DNA from: QHXW01 sp963752965
GTDB lineage: Bacteria; Acidobacteriota; Terriglobia; Bryobacterales; Bryobacteraceae
Direction: 5' to 3'
NCBI GenBank assembly: GCA_963752965.1
Contig: CAVWAJ010000014.1
Location: forward strand, 496,001 to 560,000
DNA length: 64,000 nucleotides
Shown piece by piece: positions 1 through 8,209 of the stretch. How positions within the stretch are numbered: the stretch's first letter is position 1; each line of letters begins with the position of its first letter. Both the position numbers and the translations under genes were made by a program. The notes beneath the pieces were generated by a model. The model searched no databases and was not told the DNA's origin. It was given only the letters and a program-made list of their open reading frames with translations.

Positions 1-1316
1 GCGAAAAACTGCGAGAGTTGCCATCCGTCCATGAGGTATTGGAACGCCTCGACACCTTGCTGGTGCGGTTTCCCAGGACACTCGTGGTGGAAGAGGTGCG
101 GCGGGTGCTGGAAGGGCGGCGCGCGGGGATCCGGGCAGGTGACGGGGATCGAGCAAAATCGGTCGAAGCCGAGGTCGAGCAGGCGCTCGACGCGCTGGAG
201 CAGCTGTCGCTGCGGCGGGTGATCAACGCCACGGGGGTGGTGCTGCACACCAATCTGGGCCGGGCGCCGCTCGGAGCGCTGCAAGTGATCGCGGGCTATT
301 CGAACCTGGAGTACGATCTCGCACCAGGGAAGCGCGGCAAGCGGGATGTCCATGCCGGAGTGTTGATCGAGCGGCTCCTGGGATGTCCGGCAATCGCAGT
401 TAACAATAATGCCGCGGCAATCTACCTGGCGCTGAACGAACTGGCGGCGGGGTATGAGGTTATCGTTTCGCGCGGGGAACTGATCGAAATTGGCGACGGT
501 TTCCGAATTCCCGAGATTATGTCGCGCTCGGGTGCGGTCCTGCGCGAGGTTGGAACGACCAACCGTACGAGCGTCCAAGATTACCGGAATGCCATCAACG
601 AGCGCACGCGTCTCCTGCTTCGGGTGCATCCGAGCAATTTCCGCATCGAGGGATTTACCGCACGTCCGGAGCTGGCGGAACTGGTAGCGTTAGGACGGGA
701 GTGCGGCATTCCGGTGTATGAAGATCTGGGCAGCGGGTGCGTGGTGGACCTGCGGCGGTTTGGCGTGGATGAGCCGCTGGTGCAGGAGAGCTTGCGGGCA
801 GGAGCGGATCTGGTTTCATTCAGCGGTGACAAGCTGCTGGGCGGGCCGCAGGCAGGAATTTTGGCAGGCAAGCCGGAGATTGTGACGCGGCTGCGGCGAA
901 ATCCGATGTTCCGCGCGCTGCGGCTCGACAAGCTGATCTATCAAGCGCTGGAAAGTACGCTGCGATCAGTCGTGCTGGAGCAATGGGACCGCGTACCGGC
1001 TCTGCGGATGATTCGAATGAGCGCGGATGAAATTCGCGGGCGCTCCGAGCGGCTGGTGGCGGCCATACCAGGGCTTCGGGCGCGCGTGGAAGCAGGCGAG
1101 TCAGTGATTGGAGGTGGGTCGACGCCGCAGCAATCGATTCCAACCTGGCTCATCGCCGTGGAGAATTCAAATATTTTTGCAGCGGAAAGACGCCTTCGAA
1201 CGGGCGATCCACCCGTCATCGTACGGATTGAGGACGGACGGCTGCTGCTGGATTTGCGGACGGTTTTTCCGGAGGAGGAAGAGGAATTGAAGCAGGCGCT
1301 TCAGGCCCTTTCCTGA
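1..1316 (+). CDS. selA: L-seryl-tRNA(Sec) selenium transferase, 5' end cut by window edge
   Basis: PLP enzyme that converts seryl-tRNA(Sec) to selenocysteyl-tRNA(Sec) with selenophosphate. The reading frame is open through the left edge: the residues before the TTG at 18 read EKLRE and run into LPSVHEVL, a typical SelA N-terminus, so the true start lies outside the window. Family signatures include INATGVVLHTNLGRAPL, where the N-terminal domain meets the PLP fold, and SFSGDKLLGGPQAG, which holds the PLP-binding lysine (about residue 272 counted from the TTG). The visible length of 432 residues nearly fills the family's usual 450-470. It converges on efp with a 16-bp overlap. Its presence means the host can make selenoproteins, and a candidate selenoprotein gene lies about 650 bp downstream. 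Identification is firm. Confidence 0.95.
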   Translation, partial: EKLRELPSVHEVLERLDTLLVRFPRTLVVEEVRRVLEGRRAGIRAGDGDRAKSVEAEVEQALDALEQLSLRRVINATGVVLHTNLGRAPLGALQVIAGYSNLEYDLAPGKRGKRDVHAGVLIERLLGCPAIAVNNNAAAIYLALNELAAGYEVIVSRGELIEIGDGFRIPEIMSRSGAVLREVGTTNRTSVQDYRNAINERTRLLLRVHPSNFRIEGFTARPELAELVALGRECGIPVYEDLGSGCVVDLRRFGVDEPLVQESLRAGADLVSFSGDKLLGGPQAGILAGKPEIVTRLRRNPMFRALRLDKLIYQALESTLRSVVLEQWDRVPALRMIRMSADEIRGRSERLVAAIPGLRARVEAGESVIGGGSTPQQSIPTWLIAVENSNIFAAERRLRTGDPPVIVRIEDGRLLLDLRTVFPEEEEELKQALQALS

Positions 1317-1858
1317 TACGTTCCCTCGGCGGTGTTGACGCGGATCTTCTCGCCTTCGGTGATGAACGGCGGCACCTGTACCACCAAGCCCGTTTCGAGC
1401 TTGGCGGGTTTCGTCACATTCGAAACGCTGGCGCCCTTCATGCCGGGCTCCGTTTCCACCACGGTCATATCGACGGTGGCGGGCAGCTCCACGCTGATCG
1501 GCTTGCCTTCGTAAAACTCAACATTCACGTGAAGTTGCGGGATGAGATAACTGACAGCGTCGCCGAGGATCTCTTTGGTCAGGTGCATCTGCTCGTAATT
1601 CTCGGTATTCATGAAGTAAAAGTACTCGCCGTCGTCGTACAAGTACTCCATTTCGTGCTCTTCCAGCACGGCACGCTCCACGCGGTCTTCCGAAGAGAAG
1701 CGATGCTCAATCATGGATCCGCTGCGCAAGTTACGCATTTTGGCTTGCACGAAACCGCGCAGGTTTCCGGGCGTCCGGTGATTGACACTAAAGATGGAAA
1801 ACAGTTCGTTATTGAACTTAATGACCATACCGGGGCGCATTTGTGTTGAGGCAATCAT
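1301..1858 (-). CDS. efp: Elongation factor P
   Basis: EF-P binds between the ribosomal P and E sites and relieves stalling at polyproline stretches. At 185 residues it has normal length, with an N-terminal KOW-like domain followed by two OB domains; TEPGMKGAS and the C-terminal GEKIRVNTAEGTY segment are typical. The tip of the first-domain loop reads TPGNLRGF, where E. coli has KPGKGQAF. By alignment by eye, the residue beta-lysylated in E. coli (Lys34) or rhamnosylated in Pseudomonas (Arg32) is Asn32 here. Neither the EpmA nor the EarP type of modification would therefore be expected on that residue. The gene is transcribed away from the radical SAM gene, with about 100 bp between the two starts. 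Function is certain; the tip residue rests on my alignment. Confidence 0.96.
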   Translation of the reverse strand: MIASTQMRPGMVIKFNNELFSIFSVNHRTPGNLRGFVQAKMRNLRSGSMIEHRFSSEDRVERAVLEEHEMEYLYDDGEYFYFMNTENYEQMHLTKEILGDAVSYLIPQLHVNVEFYEGKPISVELPATVDMTVVETEPGMKGASVSNVTKPAKLETGLVVQVPPFITEGEKIRVNTAEGTYQERA

Positions 1859-1960
1859 TCGAAAAACGCTCCAAACTGGAAAGAGATTAGTCGAGCAGGA
1901 CTAACAAGACAGTATAGCATTGTGTCCGATGGCGAATGCTCTCCGGCGTCACGGGCGATA

Positions 1961-3346
1961 ATGGAGCTCTACTTGCTGAAAGTCGTATTGATATCCACTT
2001 ACGAGTTGGGGCGGCAGCCTTTTGGTCTGGCCTCGCCAGCGGCATGGTTGCGCGCTGAGGGATGTCAGGTGACCTGCGTGGACCTGGCTTGCGGCGTTCT
2101 GCCACGTACGGCGGTATCGGAAGCAGACCTGGTCGCCTTGCACCTCCCCATGCATACCGCGACGCGCTTAGCGGTGAAGGTCATCCCAAGAATCAGGGCG
2201 ATCAATCCATCGGTTCACATCTGCTGCTACGGGCTGTACGCACCCATGAACGAGACGTACCTGCGAGAGCTGGGCGTAGCGACGGTGCTTGGCGGAGAAT
2301 TCGAGCAAGGGCTGGGCGATCTGGCGGCGCGTATCGCGAGGGGAGATCAGGGCCCGCAACGCGAGCCACTGGTTTCGCTCGACCGGCAGACGTTCCTTTT
2401 GCCGGACCGGGCAGGGCTGCCGCCCGTGGCGCGTTACACCAAACTGCTAGTAAACGGCGAAGAGAGACTCGCCGGATCGACCGAGGCCAGCCGGGGGTGC
2501 AAGCATCTGTGCCGGCACTGCCCCATAGTGCCTGTCTACAACGGGGCGTTCCGCGTGGTGCAGGGTGAGATCGTCATCCAGGATGTCCGGCAGCAGGTCG
2601 CGGCAGGCGCGCAACACATTACGTTCGGCGACGCCGATTTCTTTAACGGCCCCGGACATGCGACGGCCATCGTCGAAGCCTTGCACACCGAGCATCCCAG
2701 CCTCACATACGATGTCACCATCAAGATCGAGCACCTGTTGCGCCATCAGGATCTCCTCCCGGTGCTCAAGCGAACCGGCTGTCTGTTTGTGACCAGCGCG
2801 GTGGAGTCTATCGACGATGCGGTTCTCGCGAAGCTGGCAAAGAGCCACACGCGCGCGGACTTCATCGAAACCGTTCGCGTCATGCGCGGCATTGGTCTGA
2901 CCCTCGCACTAACGTTTGTCACATTCACTCCATGGACGACGTGGCGGGGATACCGAAACCTGCTTCAACTGCTAGTCGACCTCGACTTGGTGGAAAACGT
3001 GGCCCCCATTCAGTTGGCGATGCGTTTACTGATTCCGGCGGGCTCACGCATGCTGGAGCTGGATGGAATCCGCGACATCATTGGGCCGTTCGACCCGGCG
3101 GCGCTCTTGTACCCGTGGCGGCACAGCGACAAAACGCTTGATCGTCTTTGCAGCGAAATTCAAAAGCTCATCCAGCGCGAAGAGCGCGGCAAAGCCACGC
3201 GCACAGAGATCTTCGGCAAGATCTGGGAGCTGGCGCAGGAAAGCGCGCCGGACTTTCATTTGGCTTCGCGCGCCACGATTCCATATCTGAATGAGCCCTG
3301 GTATTGTTGAGCCGAGCCGACTGAAGAGCAGGTAGCTCTTGTGTGA
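1961..3346 (+). CDS. Radical SAM selenoprotein with C-terminal CUAEP motif (TGA at 3308 read as Sec)
   Basis: A B12-binding-like N-terminal region (VVLISTYELGRQPFGLASP, then GGEFEQGL) precedes a radical SAM core with Cx3Cx2C (GCKHLCRHC; Cys180, 184 and 187 from this start) that would hold the 4Fe-4S/SAM cluster. Conventional reading stops at TGA 3308-3310 after PWYC. Read through as selenocysteine (Sec450), the frame continues A-E-P-T-E-E-Q-V-A-L-V and stops at TGA 3344-3346, which overlaps the next ATG by one base. C-U-A-E-P is the hallmark of a family annotated as CUAEP/CCAEP-tail radical SAM (seleno)proteins, substrate unknown. A hairpin fitting a bacterial SECIS follows the TGA, and selA is adjacent. 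The start is uncertain: a GTG at 1922 adds 13 residues, and neither start has a clear ribosome binding site. Identity is strong; the reaction is unknown. Confidence 0.88.
3324..3340 (+). promoter_or_regulatory. Bacterial SECIS-like hairpin
   Basis: AAGAGC, loop AGGTA, GCTCTT form a perfect 6-bp stem with a 5-nt loop. The loop begins 19 nt after the in-frame TGA and carries a G at its second position followed by GT. Known bacterial SECIS elements have a short stem, a G in the first two loop positions and about 16-37 nt between UGA and loop; the E. coli fdhF loop likewise contains GGU. The element lies inside the codons for the C-terminal tail, as bacterial SECIS elements do. SelB binding is inferred. 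Confidence 0.8.
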
Positions 3347-4608
3347 TGGGTCATGAAATTGTGCCTCGCGTTCTACTGGTAGCGGCGACGACCGGATATC
3401 AGACCCGCGTGTTTGCGGACGCCGCGCGCCGGCTGGGATTCGACCTGGTACTGGCAACGGACCGCTGCCACGTGTTGGAGGACCCCTGGGGCGACCATGC
3501 AATCCCAGTGCGCTTCGAGGATCCTCACGGCTCGCGCGACGTACTCGCAGCGGCGGGGCCGTTCGACGGGATCGCTGCCGTTGCAGACCGGCCCACACTG
3601 GTCGCGGCACTGGCCGCGGAAGCACTGGCAATTCCGCACCACTCGCCGGAGGCCGTGGCGGCGTGCCGGGATAAGCACCTCGCTCGCCAACGATTTCAGG
3701 CCGCCGGACTTCTTGTTCCGGAGTTCTTTCGCGTGCCCACAGACTCCGCTCCGCGGGATGCGGCAAAGCGTGCGCCTTTTCCTTGCGTGTTGAAGCCGCT
3801 CGGTCTCTCGGGGAGCCGTGGCGTAATTCGCGCCAACGATGAGTGGCAGTTCTTGGCCGCGTTCGAGCGCATCCATACACTGCTGCACGGCAACGATGTT
3901 GCCGTTTTGCGTGAGGAGCAGAACGGCCACATCCAGGTGGAAAGCTTCATTGAGGGCCGCGAGTTTGCACTCGAAGGCGTAGTAACGCGCGGCCAGCTAC
4001 AGGTGCTAGCAGTTTTCGACAAACCTGACCCCTTGGATGGTCCGTTTTTCGAAGAGACGATTTACGTGACTCCATCGCGCGAGAGCGAGGAGGTTCAGAA
4101 ACTAATCATCCAGACGACCAAGAGCGCTGTTCGTGCCTTGGGGCTCACACACGGACCGGTCCACGCCGAGCTGCGTGTGAACCACACAGGCGCATGGATG
4201 CTGGAAATAGCCGCACGGCCTATTGGCGGGCTGTGCGCGCGTGCGCTACGTTTCGATGGCGGGATGCCACTCGAGGAGCTGATCCTGCGGCACGCCATCG
4301 GCGACGATGTCAGCAGCGCCAGACTCGGTGATGCAGCGAGCGGCGTCATGATGATCCCGATTCCCAAGGCCGGCATTTACCACGGAGTTGACGGTGTGCA
4401 GAAAGCTGCATCAATATCCGGCGTGGAAGACGTGATTATTACCGCGAAGGAAGGCCAGAAAATCCTGCCGCTTCCCGAGGGATCGAGCTATCTGGGGTTC
4501 CTGTTCGCGCGCGGCGAGTCGGCAGGACACGTCGAGAGCGCCCTTCGGGATGCTCACGCGTGCCTGCATTTTGAGATTGCCACCCTCCTGCCGGTGGTCC
4601 AGCGTTAG
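3346..4608 (+). CDS. ATP-grasp domain protein, partner of the radical SAM selenoprotein
   Basis: An ATP-grasp ligase of 420 residues, the fold that joins a carboxylate to an amine or thiol through an acyl phosphate. Visible elements in order are an N-terminal nucleotide-fold domain (RVLLVAATTGYQTRVFADAA), DKHLARQRFQAAGLLVPEFF at the start of the grasp domain, the ATP-binding lysine strand CVLKPLGLSGSRGV, the acidic strand QVESFIEGREFALEGV, and the metal-binding region HAELRVN...MLEIAARPIGG. The ATG at 3346 shares its A with the stop codon of the selenoprotein gene (TGATG), so the two are probably translationally coupled. A GTG one codon earlier is the alternative start. The end overlaps the 3' end of yggX by 4 bp on the other strand. 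The substrate is unknown; acting with the radical SAM enzyme in one pathway is inference from coupling. Confidence 0.85.
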   Translation: MGHEIVPRVLLVAATTGYQTRVFADAARRLGFDLVLATDRCHVLEDPWGDHAIPVRFEDPHGSRDVLAAAGPFDGIAAVADRPTLVAALAAEALAIPHHSPEAVAACRDKHLARQRFQAAGLLVPEFFRVPTDSAPRDAAKRAPFPCVLKPLGLSGSRGVIRANDEWQFLAAFERIHTLLHGNDVAVLREEQNGHIQVESFIEGREFALEGVVTRGQLQVLAVFDKPDPLDGPFFEETIYVTPSRESEEVQKLIIQTTKSAVRALGLTHGPVHAELRVNHTGAWMLEIAARPIGGLCARALRFDGGMPLEELILRHAIGDDVSSARLGDAASGVMMIPIPKAGIYHGVDGVQKAASISGVEDVIITAKEGQKILPLPEGSSYLGFLFARGESAGHVESALRDAHACLHFEIATLLPVVQR

Positions 4609-4937
4609 TTTTTTTGCTGCGGCGGAACGAAATCAGGCGGGAGCGCGGCGCCTTGGCCGAAGAAATATTCGTCCATCTGTTTGAGGAGAAATTCCTGCGC
4701 CTCTTGCGTTCCCAGGTTCAGCCGGTACTCGTTCATGAGCATCTTCATGTGTTCCAGCCACATTTTCCAAGCTTCTTTGGAAACATTCTCGAAGATCTTT
4801 TGGCCGAGCGGATGCCCCTCGAAGGGAACTTCATCGAGCCCCTGCATCTCCCGTTGAAACTTCACGCAAAATACTTTGCGAGCACCGGATGGAATTTCAG
4901 CCGGAATTGGAGGCCCACTGCCATGACCACAACCCAT
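4605..4937 (-). CDS. yggX: Fe(2+)-trafficking protein YggX family
   Basis: Small cytosolic protein of 110 residues linked in other bacteria to iron trafficking and protection of Fe-S clusters against oxidation. The core is recognisable: VFCVKFQREMQGLDEVPF carries the conserved N-terminal cysteine, followed by IFENVSKEAWKMWLEH and MLMNEYRLN. Compared with the E. coli protein there is an extra N-terminal stretch of about 20 residues beginning MGCGHGSGPP. GAGGAG about 8 nt before the ATG at 4937 supports this longer start. It lies 54 bp downstream of gcvPB in the same direction and could share its transcript. Confidence 0.85.
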   Translation of the reverse strand: MGCGHGSGPPIPAEIPSGARKVFCVKFQREMQGLDEVPFEGHPLGQKIFENVSKEAWKMWLEHMKMLMNEYRLNLGTQEAQEFLLKQMDEYFFGQGAALPPDFVPPQQKN

Positions 4938-4991
4938 TAATAATCTCCTCGATTCAGGATACTACCTTCAAAATCGCACACCCGCGCGACT

Positions 4992-6494
4992 TCAGCCGGT
5001 TACTTTGCCTGGGCTCTCATCCGGTTTCCACCGGAGCACGGGACGGCGCGCGGCCGTCACTTCATCCACACGGCTCGTCCGAGTGCCGTGAGGGGCCGAG
5101 CGCACTATTTCGGGGTTGGTCCCGGCCTCTCGCGCGATCGAGATCATCGCGTCGGCGAACCGGTCCAATTCCCGCTTGCTTTCGGTCTCGGTCGGCTCGA
5201 TCATCAGCGCACCATGAACAATGAGAGGAAAGCTCACGGTGTAAGGATGGAAACCGTAATCGATGAGCCGCTTAGCGATATCGCCCGTGCGGACACCGAG
5301 CTTTGCCTGCCGGTCATCGCTGAACACCACTTCGTGCATGTTGGGCGCATTGTAAGGCAGATCGAAATGCGCCTCGAGCTTCTTGCGAAGGTAGTTGGCG
5401 TTAAGAACCGCGTCGACCGTTGCGTTACGCAGACCGTTGCCGCCGTGGGCGAGAATATACGCCAGCGCGCGAACGGTCACGCCGAAATTTCCGTAAAAGG
5501 CGCGGACACGGCCGATGGACCGCGGGCGTTTGTAATCGAACGTCCATTTATTGCGCACGCGCTTGAGCCGGGGTAAGGGCAGGAACGGCTCCAGGATCTT
5601 CTTCACGGCGACCGGGCCGCCGCCGGGGCCGCCGCCACCGTGAGGCGTCGAGAACGTCTTGTGCAGGTTGAGGTGCATGACGTCGACACCGAAGTCCCCC
5701 GGCTTCGCGATCCCCACCAGTGCATTCATGTTGGCGCCGTCCATGTAGAGCAGCGCGCCCTTCTTGTGCAGAATCTCCGCGATGCTCTTGATGTTTTCCT
5801 CAAAAACGCCGAGCGTGTTGGGATTGGTGACCATGAGCGCAGCGACGTCGTCGTTCACGATGCGCTCCAGTTGCGCCAAGTCCACCGTCCCGCGTTCGTT
5901 GGAGCGAATATTTTCGACCGCATACCCGGCGATTGCGGCTGTGGCGGGGTTAGTGCCGTGCGCAGAATCCGGGATCAGAACCTTTTTCCTGGGATTCCCG
6001 CGCTTTTCCAGTAACGCGCGAACCAGTAGGATGCCGGTAAGCTCGCCATGCGCCCCGGCGGCGGGTTGCAGCGTGACGGCGTCCATCCCCGTGATCTCGG
6101 CCAGTGCAGCTTCCAGGCGCGCCATGACTTCCATTGCCCCTTGCGCCAGGGCTTCCGGTTGGTAGGGATGCGCCCATGCGAGACCATCGAGCCGCGCTAC
6201 CAGTTCGTTCACACGGGGGTTGTACTTCATGGTGCAGGAGCCAAGCGGATAGAGGCCCAGGTCGATGGCGTAATTCCACGTCGAGAGGCGCGTGAAATGT
6301 CGAATAATCTCGACTTCGCTGACTTCAGGAAAGCCCGCGATTTCGGAGCGTACGTTGGCAGCGCCCAACGCGGTTGCGGCGTCGACCGGCGGGACATCCA
6401 GTTCAGGTAACTGGTAGCCCTTCTTGCCGGGCGAGCTCTGCTCGAACAACAAGAGCTCGTCTTGCGTGATATGAGAGCGGACTTTTCCAATCAT
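4992..6494 (-). CDS. gcvPB: Glycine dehydrogenase (decarboxylating) subunit 2
   Basis: C-terminal half of the two-subunit P-protein of the glycine cleavage system. With GcvPA it decarboxylates glycine and passes the aminomethyl group to lipoyl-GcvH. PLP is bound by the lysine in NLHKTFSTPHGGGGPG, the family signature, and the glycine-rich loop that follows is intact. The length of 500 residues is normal for the split form. The ATG at 6494 overlaps the stop of gcvPA by 4 bp (ATGA), which indicates translational coupling. It is the last gcv gene of the operon. Identification is firm. Confidence 0.97.
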   Translation of the reverse strand: MIGKVRSHITQDELLLFEQSSPGKKGYQLPELDVPPVDAATALGAANVRSEIAGFPEVSEVEIIRHFTRLSTWNYAIDLGLYPLGSCTMKYNPRVNELVARLDGLAWAHPYQPEALAQGAMEVMARLEAALAEITGMDAVTLQPAAGAHGELTGILLVRALLEKRGNPRKKVLIPDSAHGTNPATAAIAGYAVENIRSNERGTVDLAQLERIVNDDVAALMVTNPNTLGVFEENIKSIAEILHKKGALLYMDGANMNALVGIAKPGDFGVDVMHLNLHKTFSTPHGGGGPGGGPVAVKKILEPFLPLPRLKRVRNKWTFDYKRPRSIGRVRAFYGNFGVTVRALAYILAHGGNGLRNATVDAVLNANYLRKKLEAHFDLPYNAPNMHEVVFSDDRQAKLGVRTGDIAKRLIDYGFHPYTVSFPLIVHGALMIEPTETESKRELDRFADAMISIAREAGTNPEIVRSAPHGTRTSRVDEVTAARRPVLRWKPDESPGKVTG

Positions 6495-7822
6495 GTGGTC
6501 TGTGAGGCAGGCGAGAAAGCGTTTGCCACCTCGTCCATGTGCTCGCGCTTCGCCATCTCAGTAGCGCAAAGCAGCACGCAATCGTTCAATTCCGGATACC
6601 AGCGCGCGAGCGCGAGACCGCCGATGATCTTCCTTTTGAGCAGAGACTGGTTGATCGCGTCTGGCGGAAGGCCGTCGGCGGAAGCAACGAACTCGTTGAA
6701 GAACGGCCCGGTGAACCGCCGCTTCAGTTTGTTCGCCAAGTAGTGCGCCTTTGCGAGATTCTGTTCGGCCAGCTCGCGCAGTCCCTGCTTGCCGTAGACG
6801 CTCATGAACACCGTGGCCATGAGTGCGATGAGCGCCTGGTTGGTGCAGATGTTCGACGTCGCCTTCTCACGGCGGATGTGTTGTTCCCGCGTGGCTAGCG
6901 TCAGACAGAATGCGCGAGCACCCCGTGAATCGAGCGTTTCGCCCACCAGCCGGCCGGGCATCTGTCGAATGAAGCGCTCCTTGGTCGCGATGATGCCGGC
7001 ATATGGCCCACCGTAGCTCGGCGCGATAGCAAACGATTGGAGTTCGCCTGCCACGATGTCGGCATCCGTCGGCGGCTGGAGAATTCCCAACGATACGGCC
7101 TCGGTGAAGACGACGACGAATAAAGCTCCACGCTTGTGCGCGATCTCTGCCGCCGCCCTCGTGTCTTCCACAATTCCGAAGAAATTTGGCGATTGAATGA
7201 TCACCGCGGCCGTCTGATCATCCATCTTGGCTTCCAGATCTTCCAGGTTCAACGTACCGGAGTCCGGCGCATATTCAAACTCCTCGATGGACAAGTGCCC
7301 GTAGCGCGCGTACGTGCGCAAAACCTCGCGGTATTCCGGATGCACGGTACGCGCCACGAGAACACGATTCCTGCCAGTGATGCGCGAAGCCATCAGGGCT
7401 GCCTCCGGGACGGAGGTTGAGCCGTCATACATCGACGCATTCGCTACATCCATGCCGGTCAACTGGCAGATCATCGTCTGAAACTCGAAGATCGTAGTCA
7501 GCGTGCCTTGCGAAATTTCCGCCTGGTAGGGCGTGTAGGAGGTGAGAAACTCGCCGCGGGAAACCACGGTATCCACCATCACCGGACGATAGTGCGCATA
7601 AACACCGGCACCCAAGAGCGACGCGTATCCGTTCGCATTGTCCGACGCACGCGAACGAAAGTAGTCGACGATTTCGTATTCGGATATGCCCGGCGCCAGC
7701 GCCAGCGGTTCTTTGAGGCGCACATCCTGCGGCAGGTGGGCAAACAAGTCTTCGGCGGATTCGAGGCCGCATGACGCCAGCATCTCGCGACGCTCGAAAT
7801 CAGACTTCGGAAGGTAACGCAA
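6491..7822 (-). CDS. gcvPA: Glycine dehydrogenase (decarboxylating) subunit 1
   Basis: N-terminal half of the split P-protein. The start MRYLPKSDFERREMLASCG and the segments SFLTSYTPYQAEISQGTL-like and AYGPPYAGI-like (here APSYGGPYAGI) are typical of this subunit, which has the aminotransferase fold but lacks the PLP lysine found on subunit 2. The length of 443 residues is normal. It starts at the base directly after the gcvH stop and overlaps gcvPB by 4 bp, so gcvH-gcvPA-gcvPB is a single translational block. Confidence 0.97.
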   Translation of the reverse strand: MRYLPKSDFERREMLASCGLESAEDLFAHLPQDVRLKEPLALAPGISEYEIVDYFRSRASDNANGYASLLGAGVYAHYRPVMVDTVVSRGEFLTSYTPYQAEISQGTLTTIFEFQTMICQLTGMDVANASMYDGSTSVPEAALMASRITGRNRVLVARTVHPEYREVLRTYARYGHLSIEEFEYAPDSGTLNLEDLEAKMDDQTAAVIIQSPNFFGIVEDTRAAAEIAHKRGALFVVVFTEAVSLGILQPPTDADIVAGELQSFAIAPSYGGPYAGIIATKERFIRQMPGRLVGETLDSRGARAFCLTLATREQHIRREKATSNICTNQALIALMATVFMSVYGKQGLRELAEQNLAKAHYLANKLKRRFTGPFFNEFVASADGLPPDAINQSLLKRKIIGGLALARWYPELNDCVLLCATEMAKREHMDEVANAFSPASQTT

Positions 7823-8209
7823 CTAGCTTTCCGCCCCCACGTAGGCTTGGTAATCGGCCGCCGACAGCAAACCCCTCAGTTGATCTGGAGCACTGAAGCG
7901 GATCTTCACCAACCAAGCGGCGCCGTGAGGATCCTGGTTCAACTGTTCGGGCGACTGGCCCAAGCTTTCGTTCACCTCTACGACTTCGCCCGAAACCGGC
8001 GAGTAGATGTCGGACACTGCTTTCACAGACTCCACAGAACCTAGTGACTTGCCCTGATCCACAACCGTTCCCGGCTTCGGCAGATCGACATATACGATGT
8101 CGCCGAGTTCCTGTTGCGCGTGATTCGTGATGCCGATCACTCCGAGATCACCCTCCACGCGCACCCACTCGTGTTCCTTCGTGTAGCGGAAATTCTCCGG
8201 ATACGTCAT
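7823..8209 (-). CDS. gcvH: Glycine cleavage system H protein
   Basis: Lipoyl carrier that shuttles the aminomethyl group between the P, T and L proteins. The lipoylation site is Lys63 in GSVESVKAVSDIYSPVSG, and the FRYTKEHEWVRVEGD start is standard. The length of 128 residues is normal. The ATG overlaps the gcvT stop by 4 bp. No gene for the L protein (dihydrolipoyl dehydrogenase) or for lipoate attachment lies in the window. Confidence 0.98.
   Translation of the reverse strand: MTYPENFRYTKEHEWVRVEGDLGVIGITNHAQQELGDIVYVDLPKPGTVVDQGKSLGSVESVKAVSDIYSPVSGEVVEVNESLGQSPEQLNQDPHGAAWLVKIRFSAPDQLRGLLSAADYQAYVGAES

Noticed and set aside
3044..3880. Arginine-rich open frame of 278 codons on the minus strand
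   Set aside because: It spans the junction of the selenoprotein and ATP-grasp genes in antisense; it has no motif and extreme Arg/Pro content.
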